Of a DNA stretch of 64,000 nt, positions 10,543 to 22,059 are shown in pieces; the stretch's first letter is position 1, and every line of letters starts with the position of its first letter. The notes beneath the pieces are model-generated. The model was not told the origin of the DNA and did no database searches. It was given only the letters and a program-made list of their open reading frames with translations. A program made the position numbers and the translations under genes. Location: assembly GCA_947396885.1 (NCBI GenBank), contig OX377202.1, forward strand, positions 11,346,001 to 11,410,000. Direction: 5' to 3'. This DNA is from Heligmosomoides polygyrus polygyrus. Its lineage: Eukaryota > Nematoda > Chromadorea > Rhabditida > Heligmosomidae.

Positions 10543-10976
10543 CTGTGTGTTGAGATGTGAATTACTGAAATACACACTGAATTCTCCTCAGACGTTTGAG
10601 AAAAGAACAAGAAATCAGCGACATTCGAGCAGAACAGATGGTGTAAGGAGGTCACAGTTAGCGTAGACAGGCTCTGGGCAAGGTGCATAGAGCAGGGAAA
10701 CGTCATAAAACAACAAGGAACCATTCGAAGTGAATGACATGAACGAACGACATGAAACCCTCCGTGTCCCTTCAGCAAAGAGAATCCGTCGGAGCACTCT
10801 GACACACGAAAGGGTCAGACTAATGGAGGCGTTGCTAGCGCCAGCGACAACAAGTGATACCGGTGGTGGTGTTGGTGAAGCATACAAAACTCAAACATGG
10901 TTGACCCATGATGTAACTAGAGGAGGAGTGAGAATCACTAGGAAAGTGAATTAAACACTGTAATGGCGCCTTCTTT

Positions 10977-11075
10977 GGGCGCATATAGCACAGTCGGAGG
11001 GATTGCCGGCTGTCGCGTGCACCTGACACCCGATTCCTGGTTCGGATTTCCCGCCCAGGCCAACCAAGAGTTGTT
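10977..11075 (+). mobile_element. S1 SINE, head only
   Basis: The tRNA-like head (TATAGCACAGTCGG, then CCTGGTTCGGATTTCCCGCC) is present and breaks off after GGCCAACCAAG. Body and tail are missing. Confidence 0.75.
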
Positions 11076-11315
11076 GGGTAAATATTGTCTAAAAACTCAG
11101 TCATAAATTACTCACGAAAGACTCTTTAAAGTTCTAAAATTACATATGTTCTCCAGCTTCTCTCTATACTTCGAGAGGCACAGAACATATACTAACATCA
11201 TTATATACTTACCAATATCGATCTAAGGTTAAGAACGAAAAAGGTATTGGTATTGTATAAGAGTTGTTATAGGTATTGTTCTCATTTTTTTCAAGTTTTT
11301 CATGATTTAGGATTA

Positions 11316-12218
11316 TTAGGGGGGGGGGGCAAAAGTAATGAGACTCTCCATGCCGTGTCCATATACCTCGTGACTGTAGTCTGGTTTCGTGCTTATTGTA
11401 ATTGTATGTTTGTATGCTACCTACTGAAGGCCACCTGAGAAGTTACCACTTCCGCCCTTTCCAGAAGCATGCCAAAACCGCTGTCTGTCTCATGCCAAAA
11501 CCCCAGCCTGACGAGTCGACCTGTGCCGCGCAAATCTCTCCCGATTCCCAACCCCAAGCAGTCTGGACTCAATCTCAACGCATGATGAGAAGTACGTCTT
11601 CTACCTTAACCCTGCCAAGCAGCCGGTCTGGGTGAGGTCTGTTGACGCGTTACCGACCTTCGTTCGGCGAGATGTTCACGGCGAGAAGCACCTTCAGAGC
11701 TTTCGGGTCTGCGCCCATGGACCAGTATACTGTCCAAAAGCACGACGATGGACTCCAAGGCCATGGTAAACGAGATAGAAGAGATGGACCTGCGACTCGA
11801 ACTTATTCAGTCGCAGCGCTTCAAAAAGGTCCTCCTCTTCGACAACGCCGCACCCCATCGGGAATAAGTGACTACGGATAAGCTTGCCCAGCTGGGCTAC
11901 GTTCACATGCTTCACCCAATGCATTCGCCGGACCTCTCTCCATGCGACTACCACCACTTCTTAGGCCTACGAGACTTCCTGGTCGGAAGGGACACAAGAA
12001 CCCAAGCAGTCCTTGACAACCATATCGGGCAGTTGACCAACACCAGACCCAAGCAGTTCTGGAAGGATGGGATCAGGAAGTTGGCTGAGCGATGGCAGCA
12101 AGTCATTCACCTTAATGGCTCACACATTCCTTAGCACCGTTGATTTATAATTGAGCTATAAAGAGATAAAGAATTTTTTTCAATTCGTCTCATTACTTTT
12201 GCCCCCCCCCCCCCCTAA
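11316..12218 (+). mobile_element. internally deleted mariner with G/C-tract ends, copy 2
   Basis: Same family as 6291-7172 but in the opposite orientation. It begins TTAGGGGG...CAAAAGTAATGAGAC and ends GTCTCATTACTTTTGC plus a C run and TAA, flanked by TA at 11314-11315 and 12219-12220. The plus strand carries the transposase C-terminus in broken frames: LPTFVRRDVHGEKH, then LLFDNAAPHR, then LSPCDYHHFLGLRDFLVG, which keeps the third Asp, and an ERWQQVIHLNGSHIP end. The N-terminal half is missing (903 bp in all), which suggests that the two copies derive from one deleted parent. Confidence 0.85.
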
Positions 12219-12351
12219 TAGAAGACCTTAGAATGATAGAAAGCTTTGCTAAGAATAGGTGATTGTTGGCAGCAGAAAAAGAAAAGCCGTAGTGAATGTT
12301 TCATAATTCAGCCAAGCAGTTGATACGCCTGAAAGTATCCTTCTAAGGGTA

Positions 12352-12655
12352 CGCGAGCTTCTGTAGCGCAGTCGGGGTAGGTGCCGGCTGTTGCGTGCAC
12401 CCGATACCAGGTTCCTGGTTCGGATTTCCGCTCAGGCCGTTCATCCCTCCGAGGTCAGTGAATTGGTACCAGACCCATCCAAGAGGGACAAGTCATTGAC
12501 TTGTCTTTTGGCTGGCCACTGCAAGTCCGTCGTTTAGGTAAATACGCATTCAAATCGCCTTCACGACAGAAGGAGGAGTAGAGCGAAGGAGTAGAAGGCG
12601 TGGCGCATCCCAAAGGGATTGAATAACGCCGTCCTTTTCTTTCCCCTTTTATTTT
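12352..12655 (+). mobile_element. S1 SINE, diverged copy
   Basis: The head TGTAGCGCAGTCGGGG, the B-box region GGTTCCTGGTTCGGATTTCC, the body GAATTGGTACCAGACC and the tail AACGCCGTCCTTTTC are present. A 13-bp local duplication (GGAGGAGTAGAGCGAA) interrupts the body near 12575. Confidence 0.75.
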
Positions 12656-12667
12656 ATGGTATTCGGT

Positions 12668-13018
12668 TTTTATGGTATCCACGTTTCGTCGACGTGCGAA
12701 GATCAGAGACGCTGTCGCGTGGGCCAAGTTGTCGAAAATTAGGTGGGCCGGCCACGTAATGCGCTTCGCAGACACTCGCTGGATGAGAGCCGTCAGCGAC
12801 TGGATTCCGCGAGATGTCAAGAAAACTCCAGGATGCCACCCCCGCGTTGGACTTCTTCGCGAAAGCCCTAAACGAACGATATGACTCTTTTCGTGTCCCT
12901 CGAGCGAGGAGGAACCATTGGAGCACTCTGGCACGCGACAGGGACGAAAGGAAACGAAACGCTACTAACGCACGCTCGAGCAACTCGATGGTCAACGGGA
13001 CTACAGGCGACACAGTTG
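12668..13018 (+). pseudogene. RTE retrotransposon, 3' fragment
   Basis: The plus strand translates to the C-terminal tail of an RTE-type polyprotein: [29 protein letters not shown], then RDVKKTPG and a run toward LEQLDG near the end. The block is a diverged copy of 13566-14237. The reverse transcriptase is absent and the frame is shifted after the PRDVKK motif. Confidence 0.75.
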
Positions 13019-13557
13019 ATTTTGCAAAGTACATAGATCAACACATGATTCAGGGGCACTCTTGAATAGGAAAAAATTTACCAGATGACCACAGCTCCAA
13101 CGCAGAAGAATGCCGTTGATTCCATAGCACCGAGCGAATCCATCCGAAGTGATGAAGGAGGTGGAATCTACTTTGCGTAATGGAAACATATTTTTTCTTC
13201 TACAAGGCCTTAGGCATTTGCGTCACATTGTAACTTGCAGATGCTCACCTCGCTTTACTCGAGCCTAATTAGGCTTATATTCTGTCGGCGAGCAACGAAA
13301 AGCCCTCTGCAAATCCATGCAAAAAAAGCGTTCTCCCTTTCCAACCCCGCTCTAGTCCAGAAAGCTGAAAACTTGCTCTTCTAGAGCCATAAATGAAAGC
13401 AGAACTGCAGCTCTTTCGAGCAGATTTTGAGGGTAAGAGAAATGTGGAGAGACTCCGAGCCAACCGGAGAAAGTCCCCTCTAAACGAGCATCAGTCTAGA
13501 TGCACTAGTAAGGTTCTCTTGCGGAAAATTCCTCCTTTCCCGCTCTCAGTCAACTTT

Positions 13558-14735
13558 CACCTGTATCACCTGTCATCCCGTTGATCATCGGCTTGCTCGA
13601 GCGGGCGCCAGCAGCGTCTCCATTCGTCCCTGTCGTGTGCCAGAGTGCTCCAATGGATCCTCCTCGCTCGAGGGACACGAAGAGCGTCATATCGGTCGTT
13701 CAGGGCTTTAACGGAGAAGTCCGACCAGCGCGTTGGTGGGCGTTCTGGTGTTCTCTTGACATCCCGCTGAATCCATTCGGTGACGGCTCTCGTCCAGCGG
13801 GTGTCTGCGAATCGCATTACGTGGCCGCCCCACCTAATTTTCGACAACTTGGCCCACGCGACAGCGTCTCTCATCTTCGAACGTCGGCGAAGCTCGATAC
13901 TCCGGAGGCCTTCTCTCACTTGCGTGCGTCGTGTCACTCCGAGCATCGCCCTCTCGATTCCACGCTGCGCGACGCTGATCGCGTGTTCATCCTGCTTTCG
14001 TATAGCCCAGGTCTCTGAGGCGTATGTTAGGACAGGAAGAACAGTGGAGTCGAATAGGTGGGCACGGAGTCGGACGTTCTTCGTCTTCTTCGCGGCTTCT
14101 TCGACGCTCTTGAAAGCTCCCCAAGCCGCTCGTTTCCTCCTGCTCAGCTCCGGCGCTAGGTCGTTGGCCATACTGACTTCGCGACAAGTAGATGGAGCAT
14201 TCGGAGATGTTCGTTCCGTTGAGCGAGAATGGAGCATCAGAAACCCATCCGTTCCTCATGAACATCGTCTTCGTAAGATTCAGCTACAGTCCAACGTTCC
14301 CACATACACGATCGAAGTCGGCCAGCATTCGCTTCGCCTGGCCGATGCTCGGTGTTATGAGCACGATGCCGTCAGCGAAGCGAAGATGATGTAGTAGCCG
14401 GCCGTCGACCTTCACTCCCATGTCTTCCCATTCTAGTTCGCGCATGACGTTTTCGAGGGTGGCGCTGAAGAGCTTCGAGGTTATGGTATCCCCCTGCCGA
14501 ACCCCTCTCTTTACGTCGATGAAGACGTCGTTGTAGAATGGAGAGATCTTGGTCGTTAATCCACTGTACAGCTCTCGAAGGACTCTGATGTACTGAGTAG
14601 GAACGCCCTGAGTGAGCAAGGCGTCGATGACCGCTTCAGTTTCGACGGAGTCGAATACCTTCTTCAGGTCGATGAACATAAGGCACAGCGGCAGCTTGGG
14701 TCTATCGAGGGAGATCCGTGGACCAGTCAACTATA
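13558..14735 (-). pseudogene. RTE retrotransposon, longest copy, frameshifted
   Basis: On the minus strand the 5' part (14284-14730) is an RTE reverse transcriptase: FIDLKKVFDSVETEAVIDAL (palm motif A), GVRQGDTITSKLFSATLENV (motif B region) and LRFADGIVLI, where the catalytic pair FADD reads FADG. A frameshift near 14240 moves into the C-terminal frame (13566-14237) with [36 protein letters not shown] and a DDQRDDR end. The 3' end is followed by short repeats of the type ACAGGTGAT. The apurinic-type endonuclease is missing. Changed catalytic residue, frameshift and 5' truncation make it inactive. Confidence 0.88.
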
Positions 14736-14924
14736 TCTCTTCTTTAAAATGCGCCATGCATTCAACTACCTCTACGCTTTATTACAGGTTCGTGTGGGTC
14801 GTTCAGCTCTCTTGAGGCGCTTAACTCATGGGTAGAAGGGTTCGTTTTTAGGTTTCATCGATGAATACTGGGCTCGACTACGAGATAGATGACACTGACT
14901 TGTCATAACGCTACACGGCTATAT

Positions 14925-15015
14925 ACCATTTTCACGTCGAATTGGACACTTTTCAAATCAAATTTCACACTTTTCACGTCTAGCTGGACATTCTTCTAAG
15001 GTAGTCTAACCACGA
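14925..15015. repeat. terminal fragment of foldback family A
   Basis: TATACCATTTTCACGTCGAA at 14931 and the following TTGGACACTTTTCA match the ends of the foldback elements at 49561 and 52535. Only about 90 bp of one end is present. Confidence 0.65.
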
Positions 15016-15016
15016 C

Positions 15017-15420
15017 CAATGTGTTGTATATGGGCAGAATCGCCTCTCTTTGGGAGACAAGAAAATGTAAATATCTCGACCCCAATACAACTCTGCGCAG
15101 AGTTAGGGACGACGGAAGCTGAGCCGTTGGCGGCGTTAGCCCTCTTCTGCCTGCAGGGAAAGGGCGGGCTCAAGTTGGCTGGAAACAGTGATCACGGGGA
15201 TTACTCCGCCCTTCTACGCGCTCTGCCACCATCGCTCGCTTGTCATCGCTGTTTCCAGCCAAGTTGAGCCCGCTCTCCCCCTCCAGGCATAGGACTAACG
15301 CAGCCAACGGCCCAACTTCCGTCGTCCCTAACTCTATGCAGAGTTGTATTGGGGTCGAGATATTTGCGTTTTGTTGCTTCCCAGAGAGAGGCGATTCTGC
15401 ACATATACAATACATGGGCC
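15017..15420. mobile_element. 404-bp long-palindrome element
   Basis: Nearly the whole element is two inverted arms of about 180 bp. GGCAGAATCGCCTCTCT near 15032 pairs with the complement near 15390, CTCGACCCCAATACAACTCT pairs near 15350, and CTCAAGTTGGCTGGAAACAG pairs near 15265. No coding capacity is present. A solo end of the same family lies near 44390-44460. Confidence 0.75.
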
Positions 15421-16039
15421 GTTCTGACCTACCGTTGAGATAGTTTCCTGGTAAAACTTTTGCCGTCGTATGTAACTCTTCCAAATCTAAATGACCATCT
15501 TCTGTATTAAACTAGGGCCTCTTCATAAAAGTTACAATAAATTTTTCTTCGAGGAAAATTTTAGTACAACTTTCCTTGAAGTTTTAGTTCAACACACAAT
15601 TTTATTTTTACTATTTTTATTTTAAATTATCACTTTTCAAACAGAGGTAGACGAAAATTTAAAGTCACAGTGCGCAGTTTTAATGAAAGTGTACTAACCC
15701 TATTTGCATTAATTTCAAATAAATAAATAAAATTTCATACTGAAAACACACTTAAAAGTTATGTCTTAAAGAAAAATCTAGGCTATGTTATTGATTATAA
15801 AATTCCTATTGCTTAGTCTATTTTTATTATTAAGTTATTACTGTACTATTATTGTTTTTATTTTATTGTTAAATTATTACTATTTTTATAGGCTTCTGGT
15901 CTACTAGAGGCTTCTGGCCTTCGGGGACGCAAATCGCGACCTCTTTTTTAAAATTCCTATTTCTTAGCCAAAACGCCAACGATGTTTTTATTATCAAGTT
16001 ATTGCTATATTATTATTTATTGAATTTTTAAATTATTAT
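15421..16039. other. AT-rich unassigned DNA
   Basis: The stretch is AT-rich with ATTATT and ATTTTT runs and no reading frame. From about 15900 (GGCTTCTGGTCTACTAGAGG) a short segment recurs near 18035, next to the 5' break of the CR1 element. Confidence 0.4.
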
Positions 16040-18016
16040 TACTATTATTTATTTTATTTATTTATTTCTGTACGATGCATAAGGCATACGTGGTATAGGA
16101 TGTAGTACAATATAAATCACCAATATAGGAAGAACAACTGTAAAATCTAGAAATGCAAAAGCTTGCTTCTAGCCATGTGCCTGAACAGCCTGTAATGTGC
16201 CGACGATTGAGGGACTCAGGAGTTTAGCGAGATGAAGCTGGAACCAGCACGTGAAACTACATGATCTGGTATTCGTTTTGGGTACACCGTAAGATATTTT
16301 TTCTGAGCTGCCCCTAGTTCTAGATATTATACGATAGAATTTTGAAGCATCTACATCAATTAGGCCAGTCAAGAGTTTGAAAACCACACAGACATCAGTA
16401 ACTTTACGACGAGAGACTAGGGAATGCAACTTATATTCGCTATTTCTAGCTACAAGACGAGGAGCTCTTACAGATCTACTACAAGCTATCCTAAAACACA
16501 ATTTGCGAGTGAAATTGTCTTGCACCTTCTCAAGAAGAGCGATGTCTTTAGATTTTGAAAGAGAAAACACTGGTGAACCATACTCCACAATAGGGCGAAT
16601 GTATGACTTGTAAGCCCTAAGAAGCATTTTCTGATCCACTATAGAAAGAGCTTTGAGGAACGTTCGAGAAAACGCTTTACTATGAATATAGTGCTCAGAG
16701 AAGTCAGCTTATTGTCGTAGTGAAATCCTAAATCTTTAACGCAAGAAACGGCTTTTATTGAGTGATTTTTGATGCTATAGTTGGCGACATAATCGGATTT
16801 ACCCATCCTCATAAGTACCGTCTTCTCAGGTGCCAAGGGGAGTCTCCATATTTCAGACCACATCTGTATAGCATCAAGGGCAGACTGAATAGACTCTATG
16901 TCACTTGAGCCTCTGATATTTCTATATATCTTTACATCATCTTCGAACTGCTTACAACTAACACCACATCCTTCTAAAATTATAGGTAGATCAGACGCAT
17001 AAATAGCAAAAAGAATTGGGGACAGCCCCCCAACCTGAAGTACCCCACTTGTAACAGGCTTAGTAGTGAAAAAGCTGTGAGCGATTTTAACCTGGTAACT
17101 CCTTCCTATCAGATAATCCTTTATACAGCTGACTACTATAGGATGGAACTTTAGACTTTCAATTTTGTGTAGTAGCTTACTGTGGTCAACCCTGTCGAAA
17201 GCCGTCGAAAAATCGAAGTAAATTACATCGCAACATCCTTTCTCATCCAAGTATTCAGTCCAGTCATTTACATTCCAATAGATTAGATATACTAATAGGC
17301 TTAGTTCACCTGTATCACCTGTCGTCCCGTTGATCATCGAATTGCTCGAGCGGGTGCCAGCAGCGTCTCCATTCGTCCCTGTCGCGTGCCAGAGTGGTCC
17401 AATGGATCCTCCTCGCTCGAGGGACACGAAGAGCGTCATATCGGTCGTTCAGGGCTTTCACGAAGAAGTTCGACCAATGCGTTGGTGGGCGTCCTGGGGT
17501 TCTCTTGACATCCCGCGGAATCCAGTCGGTGATGGCTCTCGTCCAGCGGGTGTCTGCGAAGCGCATTACGTGGCCGGCCCACCTAATTTTCGACAACTTG
17601 GCCCACGCGACAGCGTCTCTGATCTTCGAACGTCGGCGAAGCTCGGAACTCCGGAGGCCTTCTCTCACTTGCGTGAGTCGTGTCACTCCGAGCATCGTCC
17701 TCTCGATTCCACGCTGCGCGACGCTGATCGCGTCTTCATCCTGCTTTCGTATAGCCCAGGTCTCTGAGGCGTATGTTAGGGAAGGAAGAACAGTGGAGTC
17801 GAATAGGTGGGCACGGAGTCGGACGTTCTTCGTCTTCCTCGCGACTTCTTCAACGCTATAGTTATCAGCAGAATTAGCCGGTTCTTTTTTGAGTAGAGGT
17901 GTTACAAAGGAATGTTTCCACCTTAATGGAACTTCCGACCAAATCAAAGATTGGTTATACAAATATGCTAATGGTTCGGCAATGACGTGAGCTATCTTTC
18001 GTACAAAAGCGGCGGA
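16040..18016 (-). pseudogene. CR1-like LINE split by a nested RTE
   Basis: Minus-strand order from 18016 downward: reverse-transcriptase start (VIAEPLAYLYNQSLIWSEVP, WKHSFVTPLLKKEPANSADN), then the RTE insertion (about 17310-17862), then CDVIYFDFSTAFDRVDHSKL (motif A), GVLQVGGLSPILFAIYASDL (motif B), CKQFEDDVKIYR (catalytic pair kept as DD but FADD reads FEDD), and the C-terminal region RAYKSYIRPIVEYGSPVFS at 16.6 kb. An ATTT-type tail lies at 16040-16075. Comparison with the usual spacing shows that reverse-transcriptase residues between ANSADNY and LNDWTEYL are missing, so the insertion came with a deletion. Several frameshifts make it dead. Confidence 0.85.
17303..17865 (-). pseudogene. 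RTE retrotransposon 3' fragment nested in CR1
   Basis: The minus strand encodes the RTE C-terminal tail without interruption: [72 protein letters not shown] and DDQRDDR, ending in TCACCTGTATCACCTGTCGT on the plus strand. It is cleaner than the other copies in the window, so it is a comparatively recent 5'-truncated insertion. Confidence 0.85.
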
Positions 18017-18325
18017 AATTATTATTATTAAGCAAGAGGCTTCTACTGGAAGCTTATGGCTTTCAAGGCAAATCGCGACCTCCGTCAGAGTTACGGTATG
18101 GCGGGAAATTTGAATCTAAATTTGTCTGTGTCTCGAACAAGTTAAGTGACCTTCTTCTAAGAAATGAGACTTATCTGGAGGATAGCTAATGACTATATTT
18201 AAGCTTGAAATGATAGCTACTGAAGGCTGTAACAAAGATTTTTCACGCCTAGTACTCTCAATGTCCTTAGGGTCTACCAGCTGTTATTGCAGTCATCGCC
18301 ATGCGACGAAGGCAGAACAGATGAT

Positions 18326-18613
18326 GGAATATTATTATGAGAATAAATGACGGCGTTGCTCAATCCCTTTAGGGATGCGTCACGCATCCTACTTCTATGG
18401 GATATCATTGAGGAAAGTTGAATGCGTATGTGGCCATACAATAACATGCGGTAGCCAGTCGATGGACAAGTCAGCTCTTTATCCTTCCCAGATAGGTCAT
18501 GCCCCAATTCACCAACCCCGTAGAGATGGAAGCCTTGTTTGGCCTGGCCAAACCATGAACCTGGTAGCGGGTGTACGCGACAGCCGGCACCTCGTCCGTC
18601 TGCGCTACACATG
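18326..18613 (-). mobile_element. S1 SINE copy
   Basis: The complement of the S1 consensus is recognisable: AACGCCGTC at 18350 reversed, TGCGTCACGCATCCTACTTC, GGCCATACAATAACATGCGG and a tRNA-like head ending near TGTAGCGCAGACGG reversed at 18600. Confidence 0.8.
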
Positions 18614-18719
18614 CCCTCAGGGGATGAAATCCCAAAAAATTGCTACTATTTCTGTGGTCGCAAAACGTTCACATCCCTTAGCCACAAATAACGATAAGGT
18701 AAGTTCGAATCTGTCCTAG

Positions 18720-19060
18720 TGGGAGGGGAGCACTTTTCTCAATGTTCTTGACAATAATGGGTGGACTATGAACCATTTCTCGTTGGCCATAGACGGAGCT
18801 AGCCTCCAAGAGCACATTTCTTTGCAATATTGTACCCGCGACAGAGCAACCTGTTGGTATTTATTATACTTTTCTACGGTCCCCCCTCTCCGAGTAAGAA
18901 AGATTCCCAAGTTTTCTGTGTTAAGGAGCATAACGGAAGCGCTGAGTTAGGTTCGATCTTGAAATGGTATCATGCACATCCTCAAGGCGTTGCGATAGCC
19001 CGTGGGAGTAAAATGCATGGCGCACCCCACAAAACGATAGAAAGGCAGACGAATTAGTAT
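18720..19060. other. unassigned DNA
   Basis: Overlapping short frames on both strands carry no motif. No repeat partner was noticed in the window. Confidence 0.3.
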
Positions 19061-19094
19061 CAGACTTTTCTGAGGATGAAACACCGACTAGTTC

Positions 19095-19345
19095 ATGCGG
19101 GGTAGCTACTGCAAGTCATTGTATGGCCAAATACGCATTTAGATTGCCTCCACGGCATCCTGTAGAAGTAGAATGCGTGGCGCATCCGAAAAGGAATTGA
19201 GTAACGCCGTCATTCATACTTCTTTTTAATGCTAACCTAAAGCCACTTATATAAATAAAAAGAATAAAAAATACCGCTAATCATTCCTGGTTTGGAATAC
19301 GCCACGCATTGTACGTCTACGTGGAATCCAAACTAGACGCTTACC
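19095..19345 (+). repeat. S1 SINE tail fragments
   Basis: CAAGTCATTGTATGGCCAAA through GTAGAAGTAGAATGCGTGGC and AACGCCGTCATTCAT represent the 3' third of S1. A second, inverted tail piece (GGAATACGCCACGCATTGTA) lies at 19295-19345. Confidence 0.65.
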
Positions 19346-19599
19346 TGGCTTATAAAAAGCCCTTCCGTGGAGGGTTGTTGAAAAAAATCAGTGTGTCGTT
19401 TATCTGAAATCAAGTATGGTACCACTTCGCAGACCCTGGAGGGATAAAGGCTTTATTGGCCTGGACTGGACCCGATCCAAGAAGCACGCGACAGCCAGCT
19501 TCTTTTCCGACTAGGATACCTTTAGCTCAAGATTAGCAAATAATAAAGGATTAGTATAAAAACAGCTTAATCAACCTCCCTTTGTGGGATCACCTGAAT

Positions 19600-20150
19600 A
19601 ACCAGTCGTCCTGTTAATCATCGAGTTGGTAGGGCGGGTGCAAGCAACGTCTCCACACGTCCCGATCACGTGCCAAAGTGCTCCGATAGGTCGCCCTCGC
19701 TCGAGAGACAGAAGGTACTATGCTATGTCGTTCATTCAGGGAGTTCAGAAAGAAGCTCGAACAACACGTACCGACAACTCTCGCGATAGGTTGATCCAGT
19801 CGGTTACGGCTCTCGGGTGTCCACTAACGCATTACAATACCAGCCTTATCTTCTGTCCATTCAGCGCAAAACCACGTTTTCCGCGCCTTTTTATTAGTCC
19901 AACCACATAATAAAAAATTTTGAATATTTCTTACATCAGTCTGTGGGAAATCTGATTCCCATTTTAAATACGAAACCCTTGTCTAAAAATAACCACTAAA
20001 ATAACCATAATTTATTACAAAACGACGATTCTCCCCTAAACTGACCAAAAACGCGGTCGTGAGCCAAATGGACAAACAGTAGGGCGCGCTGGCAATTTAC
20101 GTGACCGGCCCACCTAATTTTTGACGACTTGCACCATGTGACAATATTTC
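19600..20150 (-). pseudogene. RTE 3' fragment, strongly decayed and interrupted
   Basis: The plus strand shows TTAATCATCGAGTTGG, GCGGGTGCAAGCAACGTCTC and CTCGCTCGAGAGACAGAAGG, which are diverged complements of the RTE end. After about 250 bp of unrelated AT-rich DNA the element resumes at 20088-20150 (GTGACCGGCCCACCTAATTT). Frames are lost. Confidence 0.6.
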
Positions 20151-20289
20151 GTTTATTGTGGGTACACATTTTTTTTGTTTTAAGTGGCATCGTTTGAGAG
20201 CATATTCGACCAATTCAATGGATTGCGGAAGGCAGTCAAAGAATAAATCTGTCTTTTATCTAGTATCTAATATTTTATATAATAAGTCT

Positions 20290-20760
20290 GTTTCTAAACA
20301 AATGTAGTAGTATTTAACCGAACCAAGGTAAGGAAGGCTAGGTTGGCCTGCACTGGACCCCAACCAACAACATGGAATCGGGGTGCTCGCAACAGCCGGC
20401 GCTTTTTTCGACTGCTCTACCACGCGTTTCGTACCTACAATAAAGGATAAAGGATAAAGGACGGTTATCCTATCTTTTTTGGGATGCGCCACGCATGCTA
20501 CTTCCAGGGGATGTCGTGGAGGCGATTTGGATGCGTATTTGACCTATACAATGACTTGCGATCTTCAGCTGAAGGACAGGTCGACGCTTTATTCTTCTCA
20601 GAAAACTCCTTGACTTGACCAATACACCGGCTCCGGAAGTGACGAAGGTTAGGTTGGCCTTCGCGGGACCCGAACCAAGAACATGGAATCGGGGATCTCG
20701 CAACAGCTGGAGCTTTCTTCGACTGCTCTACCGCGCGTCCAGTACCTACAATACGGAGCA
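20290..20760 (-). mobile_element. S1-variant SINEs, one head fragment and one full copy
   Basis: Two related minus-strand copies lie in tandem. At 20310-20430 only the head region remains (CAACAGCCGGCGCTTTTTTC). At 20445-20755 a full copy runs from a GGATAAAGGATAAAGGACGG tail through GGATGCGCCACGCATGCTAC to a head CTCGCAACAGCTGGAGC. Both heads differ from the main S1 group, which suggests a subfamily. Confidence 0.65.
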
Positions 20761-20764
20761 AAAA

Positions 20765-21720
20765 CTTAGCTGACGTGCGAAATGCTTTAAGGAGAGATGA
20801 TTAGAAATGCTTATAAAACCGCAATTTTTCGGATCAATTTCGAACAAAGCGCTATATATAACGAATAATGTTATTACACTGCGTCGGCGTAAGAGGAATG
20901 ATAATGTTCTTAAGAAATGTTCTTTGGAGAAAAGCGCTTCCTTATACAGCACATTAACCTAATTCGTTTTCGAGACGAGGAAAGTGCAAATGATTCCTTT
21001 GTAAGCACAACAATGTCCTCCTCTCTTCGATTCGATGTATGGAGGAGATGCATTAGGATGATTAACACCATATTCTAAGAGAACTTTTTCAACTGAAACT
21101 GAAGAACTCAGCTTCGCAGAAAGTACACAAAGTTCTCATCAAATAAAGCAACGAAAGCCCAACCAGCTAGTTGAGCTCGCTTGCAGAACATAGAATATTT
21201 GTTGAGCCAAAAAGTGGTACAAAACCAGTTCTGTATAAGAGATTACAGCTAAAGTCGGCTTTTTGAATATCGGCTAAAGTGATCTCCCATGATTTGTATA
21301 AAGTGGAAAGTGTTCTTCTCAAAGCAATTTAGTGTTTCATTCACCGGAAAAGTTACTATATGTTAAAACAAAATACTATCTATATACTCTTACAAAAAAA
21401 ACTTTTTTGTAGTTAACTTCACAAATGTCTTTTCTGTTGAAGAAAATTTTCTAACCTGTAGTTGAATGTTTTTGACGAATAATTGAAGACTGACGCAGAA
21501 GGCTCATTCAAAATTTTTGCAACACGAGCCGAAAACGATTCTTGACATATTTTTAGGTGCGGTTTTTGCGCTTTAATTCTAAGATTCTGTCGTTTGGTAA
21601 CCTCGTTGAATGAGGAAAAGTGAAGAGTTCATTTTTTGTCCATATCTAGGTGATCATTAACAATTTTAAAATCAAAGTGTGGATCGTAGTTGAAAGGGTT
21701 GCTAACAAAACGAGGCACCT
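20765..21720. other. AT-rich unassigned DNA
   Basis: No gene, tRNA or clear repeat border is visible. Frames are short and uncorrelated with composition. Confidence 0.4.
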
Positions 21721-22059
21721 TAATTGTAAGACCCCGTTTATACTTCCATCGACGGACGACGCGATTCGAACGGAGCGATGCGCCCCATCGCGTAGCGCTG
21801 TTTTGGATGACGATGAGCACCCCGAACAACGGGCGACGCGGTCACGCGATTACGCACGATTGCGTACTTTAGGACCCGTTTATACTTTGGCGCCGAGCGA
21901 CGCGACGCCACGTATTGTGGCCACATTGATCGAGCGACGCGGTCGATCAATTTGCCCGCTGTTCATGCCGTCGCGTCACTCGACGTCGTCGACCTTACGC
22001 ACTACTACGTACTACGGATTAGTGCGAGTCCACACTGCGAGGATCAGCTGAGCGGCAAT

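Noticed and set aside
13581..14018. Plus-strand frames opposite the RTE copies (also 17330-17861, 29392-29913)
   Set aside because: The minus strand holds the RTE polyprotein. The plus-strand frames are antisense by-products.
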